Assembly: GCA_035606665.1 (NCBI GenBank)
Contig: DATNEY010000022.1
Location: forward strand, 1 to 64,000
From: DASUGC01 sp035606665
GTDB lineage: Bacteria; Acidobacteriota; Vicinamibacteria; Vicinamibacterales; SCN-69-37
Reading direction: 5' to 3'
DNA: 64,000 nucleotides
Under the pieces are notes generated by a model. The model worked only from the letters and a program-made list of their open reading frames with translations. It did not search any database and was not told the DNA's origin. Positions 20,075 to 28,536 of the stretch are shown here, piece after piece. Position 1 is the first letter of the stretch, and the number at the start of each line of letters is the position of its first letter. The position numbers and the translations under genes are program-made.

Positions 20075-22255
20075 ATGCCGAATCGTCTCGCGCGGGAACG
20101 TAGTCCGTATCTGCTGCAGCACGCCAACAATCCGGTTGACTGGTATCCGTGGGGCGACGAGGCGTTTGCGAAAGCGCGCGAGGAGCAGAAGCCGATCTTT
20201 CTGTCCATCGGCTATTCGACCTGTCACTGGTGCCACGTCATGGAGCACGAATCGTTCGAGGACGCCTCGATCGCCGATGTGCTGAATCGGCACTTCGTGC
20301 CGGTGAAGGTCGATCGCGAGGAGCGTCCCGACGTCGATCGCGTGCACATGACCTTCGTGCAGTCGACGACGGGCGCCGGCGGATGGCCGATGAGTGTGTG
20401 GCTCACGCCGGACCTCAGGCCGTTCTTCGGCGGCACCTACTTTCCGCCGTCGACGCGGTGGGGCAGGCCGGGATTCATCGACGTGCTGAGCGAGATCGCG
20501 CGGGCGTGGCGCGAGGAGCGGCCGAAGGTTCTGCAATCAGCAGAGACGATCTTGTCGCGGCTCCGCGATGCGACCGGCGGCGGTGGCACCGGCCCCACGA
20601 GCGCGCCGGTCGCGGGCATCGAGGCGGTCGACGCCGGTGTCCGCGCGTTCGCGCAGGCGTTCGACTCGCGGCTGGGCGGCTTCGGCGGTGCGCCCAAGTT
20701 TCCGCGCCCGTGCGAGATCCTCTTTCTGCTCAATGCGTTCGCGCTTCGCGGCGACGAGCACGCGAAGGTCATGGCCCTCGACACCCTGCGCGCGATGGCG
20801 ATGGGCGGCATGCGCGACCACGTCGGTGGCGGCTTCCACCGCTACTCCGTCGACGCCCAGTGGCGCGTGCCGCATTTCGAGAAGATGCTCTACGACCAGG
20901 CGCAGTTGGTCGTCGCGTATCTCGAGGCCACGCAGGCGAGCGGCGATCCGTTCTACGCGGCCGTCGCCGAGGACACGCTCGACTACGTGCTTCGCGATCT
21001 CACGAGCCCTGAGGGCGGTTTCTATTCCGCCGAAGATGCGGACTCGCCGGAGTTCGTGCAATCACCAGATCACCAAATCACCCAATCACCAAATCCTCAT
21101 GCGTCCCGTGAGGGCGCCTTCTACGTCTTCACCGGTGCCGAAATTGACGAGCTGCTGGGCGATGATGCGCCGGTCGTGCGCCGCCGGTTCGGCGTCGAGG
21201 ATGGCGGCAACGCGCTCTCGGATCCGCAGGGTGAGTTCCGCGGCTTCAACCTGTTTTACATCGCGCAGTCGATCGAAGACGTCTCCGTCAGGACCGGCCG
21301 CGATGTCGAGAGCGTCATGCGGGTGCTGCGACGGGCCAGGAAGGTGCTGTTCGACGCGCGCGCGGCACGTCCGCGGCCGCATCTCGACGACAAGATTCTT
21401 GCGGCGTGGAACGGCCTGATGATCGCCGCGATGGCGCGGGCGGCCCGCCAGATGGTCGACAGCCCGCGGCGATCCGAATGGCGTGCGGCCGCGATTCGCG
21501 CCGCGGAATTCGCCCGCGCGCATCTCTGGAACGCGGGCGAGCGTCGTCTCATTCGCCGGTATCGTGATGGCGAGGCGGCAGTTGACGCTTTCTGCGAAGA
21601 CTATGCGTGTCTCGCGTGGGGACTGATTGAGCTGTTCCAGGCCACCGGCGATCCGGCCTGGCTCGATTGGGCAGTCGAGCTGACTGAAGTTCAGACCGCG
21701 TTGTTCTTCGACGCGAGCGACGGCGGCTGGTTCGGCACGACCGGCAACGATCCGACGGTGCTCCTGCGGCTCAAGGAGGACTACGACGGCGCCGAGCCCT
21801 CGGCCGCGTCGGTGACCACCGGCAATCTGATCCGCCTCGCGCAGCTCACGGGCGACGCCTCGTTGATGGCGCGGGCGCAGCGGACGCTCGAGCGGTACGG
21901 TCCCGGCCTGGCCGAGGTCGTCCGCGTCATGCCGCTCATGGCGGGGAACCTCGCGCTCTGGCACGCACGGCGGACCGAGATTGTGACGGTCGGCATGGCC
22001 GGCGCCACCGACACGCTGGCGATCGAGCGGGCGATCGCAGGTCGTTATCTGCCCTGGTCCGTCACGGTGCCGCTCGACTCCGCAACCCGCGCGATCTCGA
22101 TCCGTACGCCGTGGCTGGCCGCGATGTCCGCCAGGGACGGACGCGCCACTGCCTACGTCTGTCAGGACTTCGCGTGCCAGGCACCGGTAGTGGACGCGGG
22201 CGCGCTCGAGAAGCAACTCGACGATGCGTCGGTGCCACGGCGCATCATTGTCTGA
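20075..22255 (+). CDS. DUF255/YyaL-type thioredoxin-domain protein
   Basis: A 726-residue member of the YyaL/SPATA20 family. It opens with the thioredoxin-like DUF255 domain (RSPYLLQHANNPVDWYPW, then STCHWCHVMEHESFED with the CxxC motif) and VDREERPDVDRV. The rest is an (alpha/alpha)6 six-hairpin glycosidase-like toroid with HVGGGFHRYSVDAQWRVPHFEKMLYDQAQ. An in-frame insertion of about 15 residues encoded by ATCACCAAA-type microrepeats lies at 21060-21100. A TATAGT -10-like box lies at 20062-20067. Catalytic function unknown. Confidence 0.88.
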   Translation: MPNRLARERSPYLLQHANNPVDWYPWGDEAFAKAREEQKPIFLSIGYSTCHWCHVMEHESFEDASIADVLNRHFVPVKVDREERPDVDRVHMTFVQSTTGAGGWPMSVWLTPDLRPFFGGTYFPPSTRWGRPGFIDVLSEIARAWREERPKVLQSAETILSRLRDATGGGGTGPTSAPVAGIEAVDAGVRAFAQAFDSRLGGFGGAPKFPRPCEILFLLNAFALRGDEHAKVMALDTLRAMAMGGMRDHVGGGFHRYSVDAQWRVPHFEKMLYDQAQLVVAYLEATQASGDPFYAAVAEDTLDYVLRDLTSPEGGFYSAEDADSPEFVQSPDHQITQSPNPHASREGAFYVFTGAEIDELLGDDAPVVRRRFGVEDGGNALSDPQGEFRGFNLFYIAQSIEDVSVRTGRDVESVMRVLRRARKVLFDARAARPRPHLDDKILAAWNGLMIAAMARAARQMVDSPRRSEWRAAAIRAAEFARAHLWNAGERRLIRRYRDGEAAVDAFCEDYACLAWGLIELFQATGDPAWLDWAVELTEVQTALFFDASDGGWFGTTGNDPTVLLRLKEDYDGAEPSAASVTTGNLIRLAQLTGDASLMARAQRTLERYGPGLAEVVRVMPLMAGNLALWHARRTEIVTVGMAGATDTLAIERAIAGRYLPWSVTVPLDSATRAISIRTPWLAAMSARDGRATAYVCQDFACQAPVVDAGALEKQLDDASVPRRIIV
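21060..21100. repeat. ATCACCAAA microrepeat array inserted in a coding region
   Basis: About four imperfect 9-mers of the ATCACCAAA/ATCACCCA type, far richer in A+T than the gene around them, encode an odd QSPDHQITQSPN-type peptide. The reverse complement of the same unit follows the stop of this gene at 22256-22292. Confidence 0.7.
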
Positions 22256-22292
22256 TTTAATGATTTGGTGATCTGGTGATTTTGCGATTGCT
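22256..22292. repeat. TTTGGTGAT microrepeat array, inverted copy
   Basis: Imperfect 9-mers TGATTTGGT/GATCTGGT/GATTTTGC directly follow the stop codon at 22255. They are the reverse complement of the array at 21060-21100. Confidence 0.65.
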
Positions 22293-22316
22293 GCGAAATA
22301 TAATTGCCTCTGCATC

Positions 22317-22682
22317 ATGACGTTTGACGTTGAAGTCGTTCTGAAAGGCCGCCATTTCGCCGTCACCGAGAAGCTGCTCGCGCCGTCGGCGGGCCCCGCG
22401 GACTGGACCGAGCAGAGTGTCCGCGACGTGCTCGTCGAGGTCCTGCGCGCGATCGACCGCGCCCAGAACCCGAAGGCACCACGCGACCGCGCCGTCTCGC
22501 TGACCGGATTCAGCTGGATCGTCGAGCCCTCCGAAGGGCAGTCTGTGATCGCCATCGAGATCCCGATGGGCGCGGCCGTCGCGGGACCGTTCGGCATCGA
22601 ACACACGGCGCTCGACAAGCTCATCACCAGCGTGATCCGCAGCGAGCGGATGAAGGCGCCCACGGGCACCACAATTCATTGA
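22317..22682 (+). CDS. Conserved hypothetical protein
   Basis: A 121-residue protein with no membrane segment or motif I recognise. It opens MTFDVEVVLKGRHFAVTEKL, has a helical middle (VRDVLVEVLRAIDRAQ) and a GFSWIVEP...IAIEIPMGAAVAGPF segment that looks like paired beta strands. Codon use is typical of the neighbourhood, so it is probably real. Microrepeat arrays flank it on both sides (22256-22292 and 22681-22741). Confidence 0.55.
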   Translation: MTFDVEVVLKGRHFAVTEKLLAPSAGPADWTEQSVRDVLVEVLRAIDRAQNPKAPRDRAVSLTGFSWIVEPSEGQSVIAIEIPMGAAVAGPFGIEHTALDKLITSVIRSERMKAPTGTTIH

Positions 22683-22741
22683 TGTATCGATCCATTGAGC
22701 GATTGACCCATTGACTCATTGGTCCATAACCTACTGACCCA
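22681..22741. repeat. ATTGACCCATTGACTC microrepeat array
   Basis: A run of imperfect ATTGACCC/ATTGAGCG/ATTGGTCC units fills the whole gap between two genes. It is A+T-rich like the other microrepeats in this window but has a different unit. No promoter elements stand out within it. Confidence 0.6.
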
Positions 22742-25700
22742 GTGACGTCCGTCACGACCGCGCCCCGGCTGACTCCAGACCTCGCGGAACAGATCGCTCG
22801 CGAGATCTTCGGCGTCGCCGGCCGCGCGTCAGCGCTCCCCAGCGAGCGCGACCAGAACTTCCGCATCGATACCGAGGCCGGCGACCGCTGGTGCGTACTC
22901 AAGGTCGCGAACACCTCGGAATCGCGCGAAATGCTCGACGCGGAGAATGCCACGATGCGGCATCTGGCGGCGACGGGGCTCGTGCCCGAACTGCGGCGCT
23001 CGAGTGCGGGCGCCGAGATCGAGACGTACGACAGGTGCTTTGTTCGCATGGTGACCGGATTGCCGGGCCGTCCCCTCGCTCGCGTGCCGCTCCATGGCGA
23101 CGGCTTGCTGCGGGATCTCGGGCGCGCGGTCGGGCGTATCGATCGCTCGCTTGCGACGTTCGATCATCCGGCGCTCCATCGCGCCTTCTACTGGGATCTG
23201 GCCGGCGCGCCCGCCGCGATCGATCGGTCGCTGAACCCGATGTCCGCCGGCGAGCTGAAGACAGCCATCGAGACGAGCCGGGCGATCTACGACGAGCATG
23301 TCGCGCCTCGTTTGTCGAAGCTGCGGCGAGGTGTGATTCACGGCGACGTCAACGACTACAACGTCCTGGTCGATCCGATTGCCCAGCTGGTCACCGGCAT
23401 CGTCGACTTCGGCGACATGGTCGTGAGCCACTCGGCGAACGACGCCGCGATCGCGATGGCCTACGCGTCGCTCGACAAGGCCGATCCACTTGGGGCGGCA
23501 GCACTCGTGGCCGCCGGGTATCACGAAGCCAATCCACTGAACGAGGACGAGATCGCCGCGCTCTTCGGGCTGATGTTGACGCGCCTGTCGCTCAGCGTGT
23601 GCGTCGCCGTTGACCAGCAGGCGGCGCGTCCCGGCAGTGATTACCTCGGTATCAGCCAGGGACCGATCGCGCGCACGTTGCCGGTGCTCGCGGCGGTTCA
23701 TCCAAGACTGGCGCACTACCGGCTTCGGGACGCCTGCGGACTCGAGCCGGTTCCGCACACTCCACGCGTTGTCGCGTGGCTGAAAGAGAACGCCGGGCGC
23801 ATCGCGCCGCTGACCGGTCACGATTTCAGCGAGGCACCGGTAGTTGGCCTGGACTTCAGCGCGGGCAGCACGCTTGTCGCGAGCAATCCGGCCGACAACG
23901 CCGCCGGACCGTTCAGCGCGCGTGTCTTCGCCGAGATCGAGCGCGCCGGTGCGGTGGCCGGAGTGGGTGGCTATGACGAGGCCCGCCTCATCTACGCCAC
24001 TGACAACTACGCCACCGGACCCGTCACCGCCGAGCGGCGTACCGTGCACATCGGCATCGACGTGACGATGCCCGCAGGCACCGACCTGTTCGCTCCCCTC
24101 GACGGCGTCGTACACGGATTCGAGGAGGCGCAGGTCCGTCTCGACTACGGCCCCGTCATCGTCCTCCGCCACGACATTGGGGTCAGACCGGGGTCAGACC
24201 ACTTGGGAAAAACTCCAAAGTGGTCTGACCCCGGTCTGACCCCAACCTTCTACACGCTCTACGGGCACCTCGACCGTAAGTCGTTGGAGGGATTGCACAT
24301 CGGGAAGCAGATTCGCGCCGGCGAGAAGTTCGCGACGATCGGCGCGCCGCCGGAGAACGGAGACTGGTGGCCGCACGTGCACGTGCAGATCATCGCGGAC
24401 ATGCTCGACGTGCCGTGCAACTTCAACGGCGTCGCGCCCGCGAGCCAGCGCGCGACATGGCGCAGCATCTCGCCCGACACGAATCTCATCCTCGGGATCC
24501 CGCCGGAACGGTTGGCGACGCATCCGTCGATGGACGAGCTGACCGCGAAGCGCGATCGGCTCTTCGGCGGCAACGTCCGCTTGTCCTACGGGTCGCGGCC
24601 GCTCCAGGTCGCGCGCGGCTGGATGCAGTACCTCTTCGACGAGACGGGCCGCACCTTCATCGACGCCTACAACAACGTCCCGCACGTTGGCCACTCGCAT
24701 CCTCAGGTGACCGAAGCCGTATCGCGCCAGCTCGCCACACTCAACACGAACTCACGGTATCTCCACGAGCTGCCGCTCGAGTTCGCGGAGGAGTTGACGG
24801 CCAGGTTTCCGCCTCCGCTGCAGGTCTGTTACTTCACGGCCTCCGGCAGCGAGGCCAACGAGCTCGCGCTACGGCTCGCGCGCGCGCATACAAGGCAGTA
24901 CGATCTCATCGTTCTCGACGCCGCGTACCACGGGCACACGACCGAGATGATCGATGTGAGTCCGTACAAGCACAACGGCGCGGGTGGGGAAGGTGCGCCG
25001 GATTGGGTACACGTCGCGGCGGTGCCGGACGCCTACCGGGATCCCGAACACCGCTACGCGTCGGAGGTCGCCACCATCGTCGCGCAGCTTCGAGCGAAGC
25101 GATGGGGCCTGTGCGGTTTCCTGGCTGAGACGTGTCCGAGCGTCGGCGGCCAGATCATCCCGCCGCCCGGGTACCTTGCAAACGCGTACGCCGCGGTGAG
25201 GAGCGCCGGCGGTGTGTGCATTGCCGATGAGGTGCAGACGGGCTTCGGGCGCCTCGGCACGCACTTCTGGGCCTTCGAAGCCCAGGGCGTCGTCCCCGAC
25301 ATCGTCGTGCTGGGGAAACCGATTGCGAATGGCTATCCGCTCGGCGCGGTCATCACCACGCGCGAGATTGCCGCGAGCTTCGACAACGGCATGGAGTTCT
25401 TCAGCACGTTCGGTGGCAGCACGGCCGCCTGCGCCGCGGGCCTTGCGACGCTGCGCGCGACGATCGCCGATGGCCTGCAGGCGCGCGCGCTCGAGGTCGG
25501 AGACCATCTGCTCGCAGGACTACGTCAGCTTCAGTCGCGCCACGCACTCGTCGGGGATGTGCGGGGCTCGGGCTTGTTCATCGGTGTCGAGCTGGTGCGC
25601 GATCGCACGACGCTCGAACCGGCCGCGACCGAGGCCACCTCCGTCGTCAACCGGATGCGCGAATTGGGCGTGCTGACCGGCACCGACGGCCCGCATCACA

Positions 25701-25801
25701 ACGTCATCAAGATCCGGGGGCCGATGCCGCTTTCCAAGTCCGACGCCGACTGCGTCGTCGCCACCCTTGACCGCGCGCTTCGCGAGACGGTCAACCTATA
25801 A
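22742..25801 (+). CDS. Three-domain protein: phosphotransferase, M23 peptidase-like, class III aminotransferase
   Basis: A 1019-residue fusion starting at GTG 22742. Residues 1-330 form an APH-type kinase fold (GVIHGDVNDYNVLV catalytic loop, then VDFGD). Residues 420-560 form an M23/LytM-like domain with HIGID (about 435) and HVHVQ (about 545), the metal-ligand pattern. Residues 590-1019 form a PLP class III aminotransferase with GSEANELALRLARA, YHGHTTEMID, ADEVQTGFGRLG and GKPIANGYPLG carrying the Schiff-base Lys. This domain order is known from proteins related to ethanolamine-phosphate phospho-lyase. A 69-nt hairpin repeat is inserted in frame inside the M23 domain. Confidence 0.85.
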   Translation: MTSVTTAPRLTPDLAEQIAREIFGVAGRASALPSERDQNFRIDTEAGDRWCVLKVANTSESREMLDAENATMRHLAATGLVPELRRSSAGAEIETYDRCFVRMVTGLPGRPLARVPLHGDGLLRDLGRAVGRIDRSLATFDHPALHRAFYWDLAGAPAAIDRSLNPMSAGELKTAIETSRAIYDEHVAPRLSKLRRGVIHGDVNDYNVLVDPIAQLVTGIVDFGDMVVSHSANDAAIAMAYASLDKADPLGAAALVAAGYHEANPLNEDEIAALFGLMLTRLSLSVCVAVDQQAARPGSDYLGISQGPIARTLPVLAAVHPRLAHYRLRDACGLEPVPHTPRVVAWLKENAGRIAPLTGHDFSEAPVVGLDFSAGSTLVASNPADNAAGPFSARVFAEIERAGAVAGVGGYDEARLIYATDNYATGPVTAERRTVHIGIDVTMPAGTDLFAPLDGVVHGFEEAQVRLDYGPVIVLRHDIGVRPGSDHLGKTPKWSDPGLTPTFYTLYGHLDRKSLEGLHIGKQIRAGEKFATIGAPPENGDWWPHVHVQIIADMLDVPCNFNGVAPASQRATWRSISPDTNLILGIPPERLATHPSMDELTAKRDRLFGGNVRLSYGSRPLQVARGWMQYLFDETGRTFIDAYNNVPHVGHSHPQVTEAVSRQLATLNTNSRYLHELPLEFAEELTARFPPPLQVCYFTASGSEANELALRLARAHTRQYDLIVLDAAYHGHTTEMIDVSPYKHNGAGGEGAPDWVHVAAVPDAYRDPEHRYASEVATIVAQLRAKRWGLCGFLAETCPSVGGQIIPPPGYLANAYAAVRSAGGVCIADEVQTGFGRLGTHFWAFEAQGVVPDIVVLGKPIANGYPLGAVITTREIAASFDNGMEFFSTFGGSTAACAAGLATLRATIADGLQARALEVGDHLLAGLRQLQSRHALVGDVRGSGLFIGVELVRDRTTLEPAATEATSVVNRMRELGVLTGTDGPHHNVIKIRGPMPLSKSDADCVVATLDRALRETVNL
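24177..24245. repeat. GGGGTCAGACC palindromic repeat inserted in frame
   Basis: Perfect 28-nt inverted arms (24177-24204 and 24218-24245) enclose a 13-nt loop. Each arm holds two direct copies of GGGGTCAGACC. The insertion keeps the frame and adds about 23 residues (around residues 478-501) between strands of the M23-like domain. Confidence 0.85.
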
Positions 25802-25810
25802 TTCCGCAGC

Positions 25811-28522
25811 GTGTTTTCCGTCGGAGCCCGCCTCGGCGCATATGAGATCGTTGCCCAGCTCGGAGCGGGTGGCATGGGCGAGGTCTATCGCGCCCGTGAC
25901 ACACGGCTCGATCGCGACGTCGCGCTGAAAGTGCTGCCGGCGCACCTCGCGACCGATGAGGCGGCGCGATCGCGCTTCGAGCGCGAGGCTAAGGCCATTG
26001 CCGCGCTCTCGCATCCGAACATCCTTGCGGTCTACGACGTCGGCCGTCTTCGCCCCGAGGGGGCGCCGGCGAGCCAGGGCGGCGACGTGGCGTTCGTCGT
26101 CATGGAGCTGCTCGAAGGCGAGACGCTCCGCAAGCGAATGACCGACGCGGGTTCGGCGCTTCCGATCCGGAAGGTCACGCAGATCGGCATCGAGATCGCG
26201 CAGGGCCTGGCGGCCGCGCACGAGAAGCAAATCGTCCATCGCGACATCAAGCCGGAGAACATCTTCGTGGCCTCCGACGGCCGCGTGAAGATTCTCGACT
26301 TCGGCCTTGCGCGGCAGGTGCCATCGCCGTCGTCGTCGACGACGGACGCCGCTACGCAGATCCAGCAGACCGATCCCGGCACGGTGATGGGAACGGTCGG
26401 CTACATGGCGCCCGAGCAGGTGAAGGCGGCGACGGTCGATCACCGCGCGGACATCTTCGCGCTCGGCTGTGTGCTCTACGAGATGGCGAGCGGCCGCAGA
26501 CCGTTCGTGCGGGACACCGCCGCCGAAACGATGACGGCGATTCTCCGGGAGGATCCGCCGGATCTCGTTCGCGACAGCGGCGCAATTCCCGCGGCGTTCG
26601 AGCCCATCGTTCGCCACTGTCTCGAGAAGCGGCCCGAGGAGCGATTCCAGTCCGCTCGCGACCTCGCATTCGCCCTGCAGTCGCTGAGCGGCTCGTCAGC
26701 GGACGCAGGCCGGGCCTTCAGGCCCGGCGACGACGCCGGGGCTAAGGCCCCGGCGTCCGAAAGCTCCCGCAGGCGTCCCCTCATACCCGCTGCTGTCGCC
26801 GTCGTCCTCGCCGCCGGCGCGTTCATGGCGGGCCGCAACATCGGCCGGGGCCCGATTGCGACGACAGGACTGCACATCCAATCGTTTCAGCAGGTTACGG
26901 ACACGGCCGGCGTCGAGACCTCGCCGACGCTGTCGCCCGACGGCAAGACGGTCGTGTTCGCCAGCGATCGCGACGGTTCGTTCCAGGTGTATTCGCAGCG
27001 AGTCGGCAGTCGAACGTCCACGGCGCTGACGTCGGGTCCGGATAATTCCGCGCCCGCGTTCTCGCCGAGTGGCGAACGCATTGCGTTCAGATCCGAACGG
27101 GATGGCGGCGGGATCTTTCTGATGTCGGCATCTGGTGAATCAGTCACGCGCGTGAGCAGCGAGGGCCACACGCCGAGCTGGTCGCCTAAGGGCGACGAGC
27201 TCGTGCTGTCGCATGGCGCGTTCTTCTCCCCGAACGACGCGTCGGCAAGCGCGCCCGGCCTCATCGCGGTGGACATCGCTTCCGGACGCTCGCGCGAAGT
27301 GCTTCGCGGCACCCAGGTCGCCATGCAGCCGGCCTGGTCGCCGCACGGCCAGCGCATCGCGTTCTTTTCGCTTCGGCAGAACAGCGGACAGCGAGACATC
27401 TTTACCGTGGCCGCGGATGGCTCCGCCGCCGACGCTCCCCTCGTCGAGGTCACCAACGATCCGGCGCTCGACTGGAGTCCGGCGTGGTCCCCGGACGGCC
27501 GCCACCTCTACTTCTCCAGCAATCGCGGCGGCACCATGAACATCTGGCGTATCGCGATAGACGAAGCGACTGGAACGCCGCAGGGCGAGCCGGAGCCGGT
27601 GACAACGCCCTCCGGCTACGCCGGACGAGTCGCGTTCTCGCAAGACGCCGGGGTGATGGCCTATGCGAGTCTAGACTGGCGATCGACCCTTCTGCGCCAG
27701 CCATTCGACTCCGTTCGCGGCCAGAACTCGGGTCCGCCGGCCCCGGTGTTCAAATCCACCCGGCCGATTCGCGACCATGCCGTCTCGCCGGATGGCCAGT
27801 GGGTCGTGTTCAACGAGACGGTGCCGCAGGAGGATCTCTTCCTGACGCGCGCGGACGGCCGCGAGTACCGGCGGCTCACCGACGATGCCGCGCGCGATCG
27901 CGGGCCGGTCTGGTCGCCCGACGGCCAGACAATCTATTTCTACTCGGATCGAAGCGGACGATACGAGCTCTGGAAGGTCCGGCCCGACGGAAGCCCACCG
28001 GCGGTCATTTCAAAGGAAACCAACGCGAATTTTCCCGTCGTGTCGCCGGACGGAAAACGCATCGCAACGTCCGGTGTGTCGGCAGCCGGCTTGCTGATTC
28101 TGGATGCCGGCCGCAGCGTGGACGCGCCGGCCAACCCCGAGCCCGCCGTGGCGCCCGGACAGATCTTCTGGCCGTTCAGCTGGTCGGCGGCCAACAAGCT
28201 CCTCGGCATCAACGTCACCAGGCAGGGTTCGATCGCGGGCGTCAGCGAATACGACGTCGACAAAAAACAGTACCGGTCGCTCACAGGAGCCTATAGCTCC
28301 TATGCGGTGCCCTTGTGGCTTCGCGACGGACACCGGTTTCTCGTGCGTAGCGGGAGCGGCATCGATCTTGTGGATGGTTCGACGGGCGCTCGCAAGGTCT
28401 TGACTGCGGTGCGCGGATATATGGTCGGCCGCAGTATCAGCATCGGGCCGAATGACGCGTGGTACTCGTACACGGAAACCGGCACCGAAGGCGATATCTG
28501 GATCGCGAAGATCAAGAAGTAG
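25811..28522 (+). CDS. Ser/Thr protein kinase with PD40 beta-propeller sensor
   Basis: A 903-residue membrane kinase. The cytosolic kinase domain (about 9-290) has the Gly loop LGAGGMGEVYRARD, catalytic Lys in VALKVL, HRDIKPENIF (about 142), DFGLA and the APE equivalent APEQV. A transmembrane helix (PAAVAVVLAAGAFMAG, about 320-338) leads to an extracytoplasmic TolB/PD40 propeller with repeated SPDG/WSPDGxxIxF units. GTG at 25811 is the start. A pair of palindromic repeats (26708-26755) is inserted in frame in the juxtamembrane linker. Signal and substrates unknown. Confidence 0.92.
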   Translation: MFSVGARLGAYEIVAQLGAGGMGEVYRARDTRLDRDVALKVLPAHLATDEAARSRFEREAKAIAALSHPNILAVYDVGRLRPEGAPASQGGDVAFVVMELLEGETLRKRMTDAGSALPIRKVTQIGIEIAQGLAAAHEKQIVHRDIKPENIFVASDGRVKILDFGLARQVPSPSSSTTDAATQIQQTDPGTVMGTVGYMAPEQVKAATVDHRADIFALGCVLYEMASGRRPFVRDTAAETMTAILREDPPDLVRDSGAIPAAFEPIVRHCLEKRPEERFQSARDLAFALQSLSGSSADAGRAFRPGDDAGAKAPASESSRRRPLIPAAVAVVLAAGAFMAGRNIGRGPIATTGLHIQSFQQVTDTAGVETSPTLSPDGKTVVFASDRDGSFQVYSQRVGSRTSTALTSGPDNSAPAFSPSGERIAFRSERDGGGIFLMSASGESVTRVSSEGHTPSWSPKGDELVLSHGAFFSPNDASASAPGLIAVDIASGRSREVLRGTQVAMQPAWSPHGQRIAFFSLRQNSGQRDIFTVAADGSAADAPLVEVTNDPALDWSPAWSPDGRHLYFSSNRGGTMNIWRIAIDEATGTPQGEPEPVTTPSGYAGRVAFSQDAGVMAYASLDWRSTLLRQPFDSVRGQNSGPPAPVFKSTRPIRDHAVSPDGQWVVFNETVPQEDLFLTRADGREYRRLTDDAARDRGPVWSPDGQTIYFYSDRSGRYELWKVRPDGSPPAVISKETNANFPVVSPDGKRIATSGVSAAGLLILDAGRSVDAPANPEPAVAPGQIFWPFSWSAANKLLGINVTRQGSIAGVSEYDVDKKQYRSLTGAYSSYAVPLWLRDGHRFLVRSGSGIDLVDGSTGARKVLTAVRGYMVGRSISIGPNDAWYSYTETGTEGDIWIAKIKK
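26708..26755. repeat. GGGCTGAAGCCC-family repeat pair inside the kinase gene
   Basis: Hairpins GCCGGGCCTTCAGGCCCGGC and GCCGGGGCTAAGGCCCCGGC lie back to back within the coding sequence between the kinase domain and the transmembrane helix. The insertion preserves the reading frame. Confidence 0.75.
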
Positions 28523-28536
28523 GAAAGAGGAGCCTC

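Noticed and set aside
21060..22741. Microrepeat arrays as a CRISPR array
   Set aside because: Units are about 9 nt with no unique spacers of 25-45 nt, and no cas genes are present.
24177..24245. Large palindrome as an integron attC site or transposon end
   Set aside because: No integron integrase or transposase is nearby and the arms consist of tandem GGGGTCAGACC units, so a REP-like hairpin fits better.
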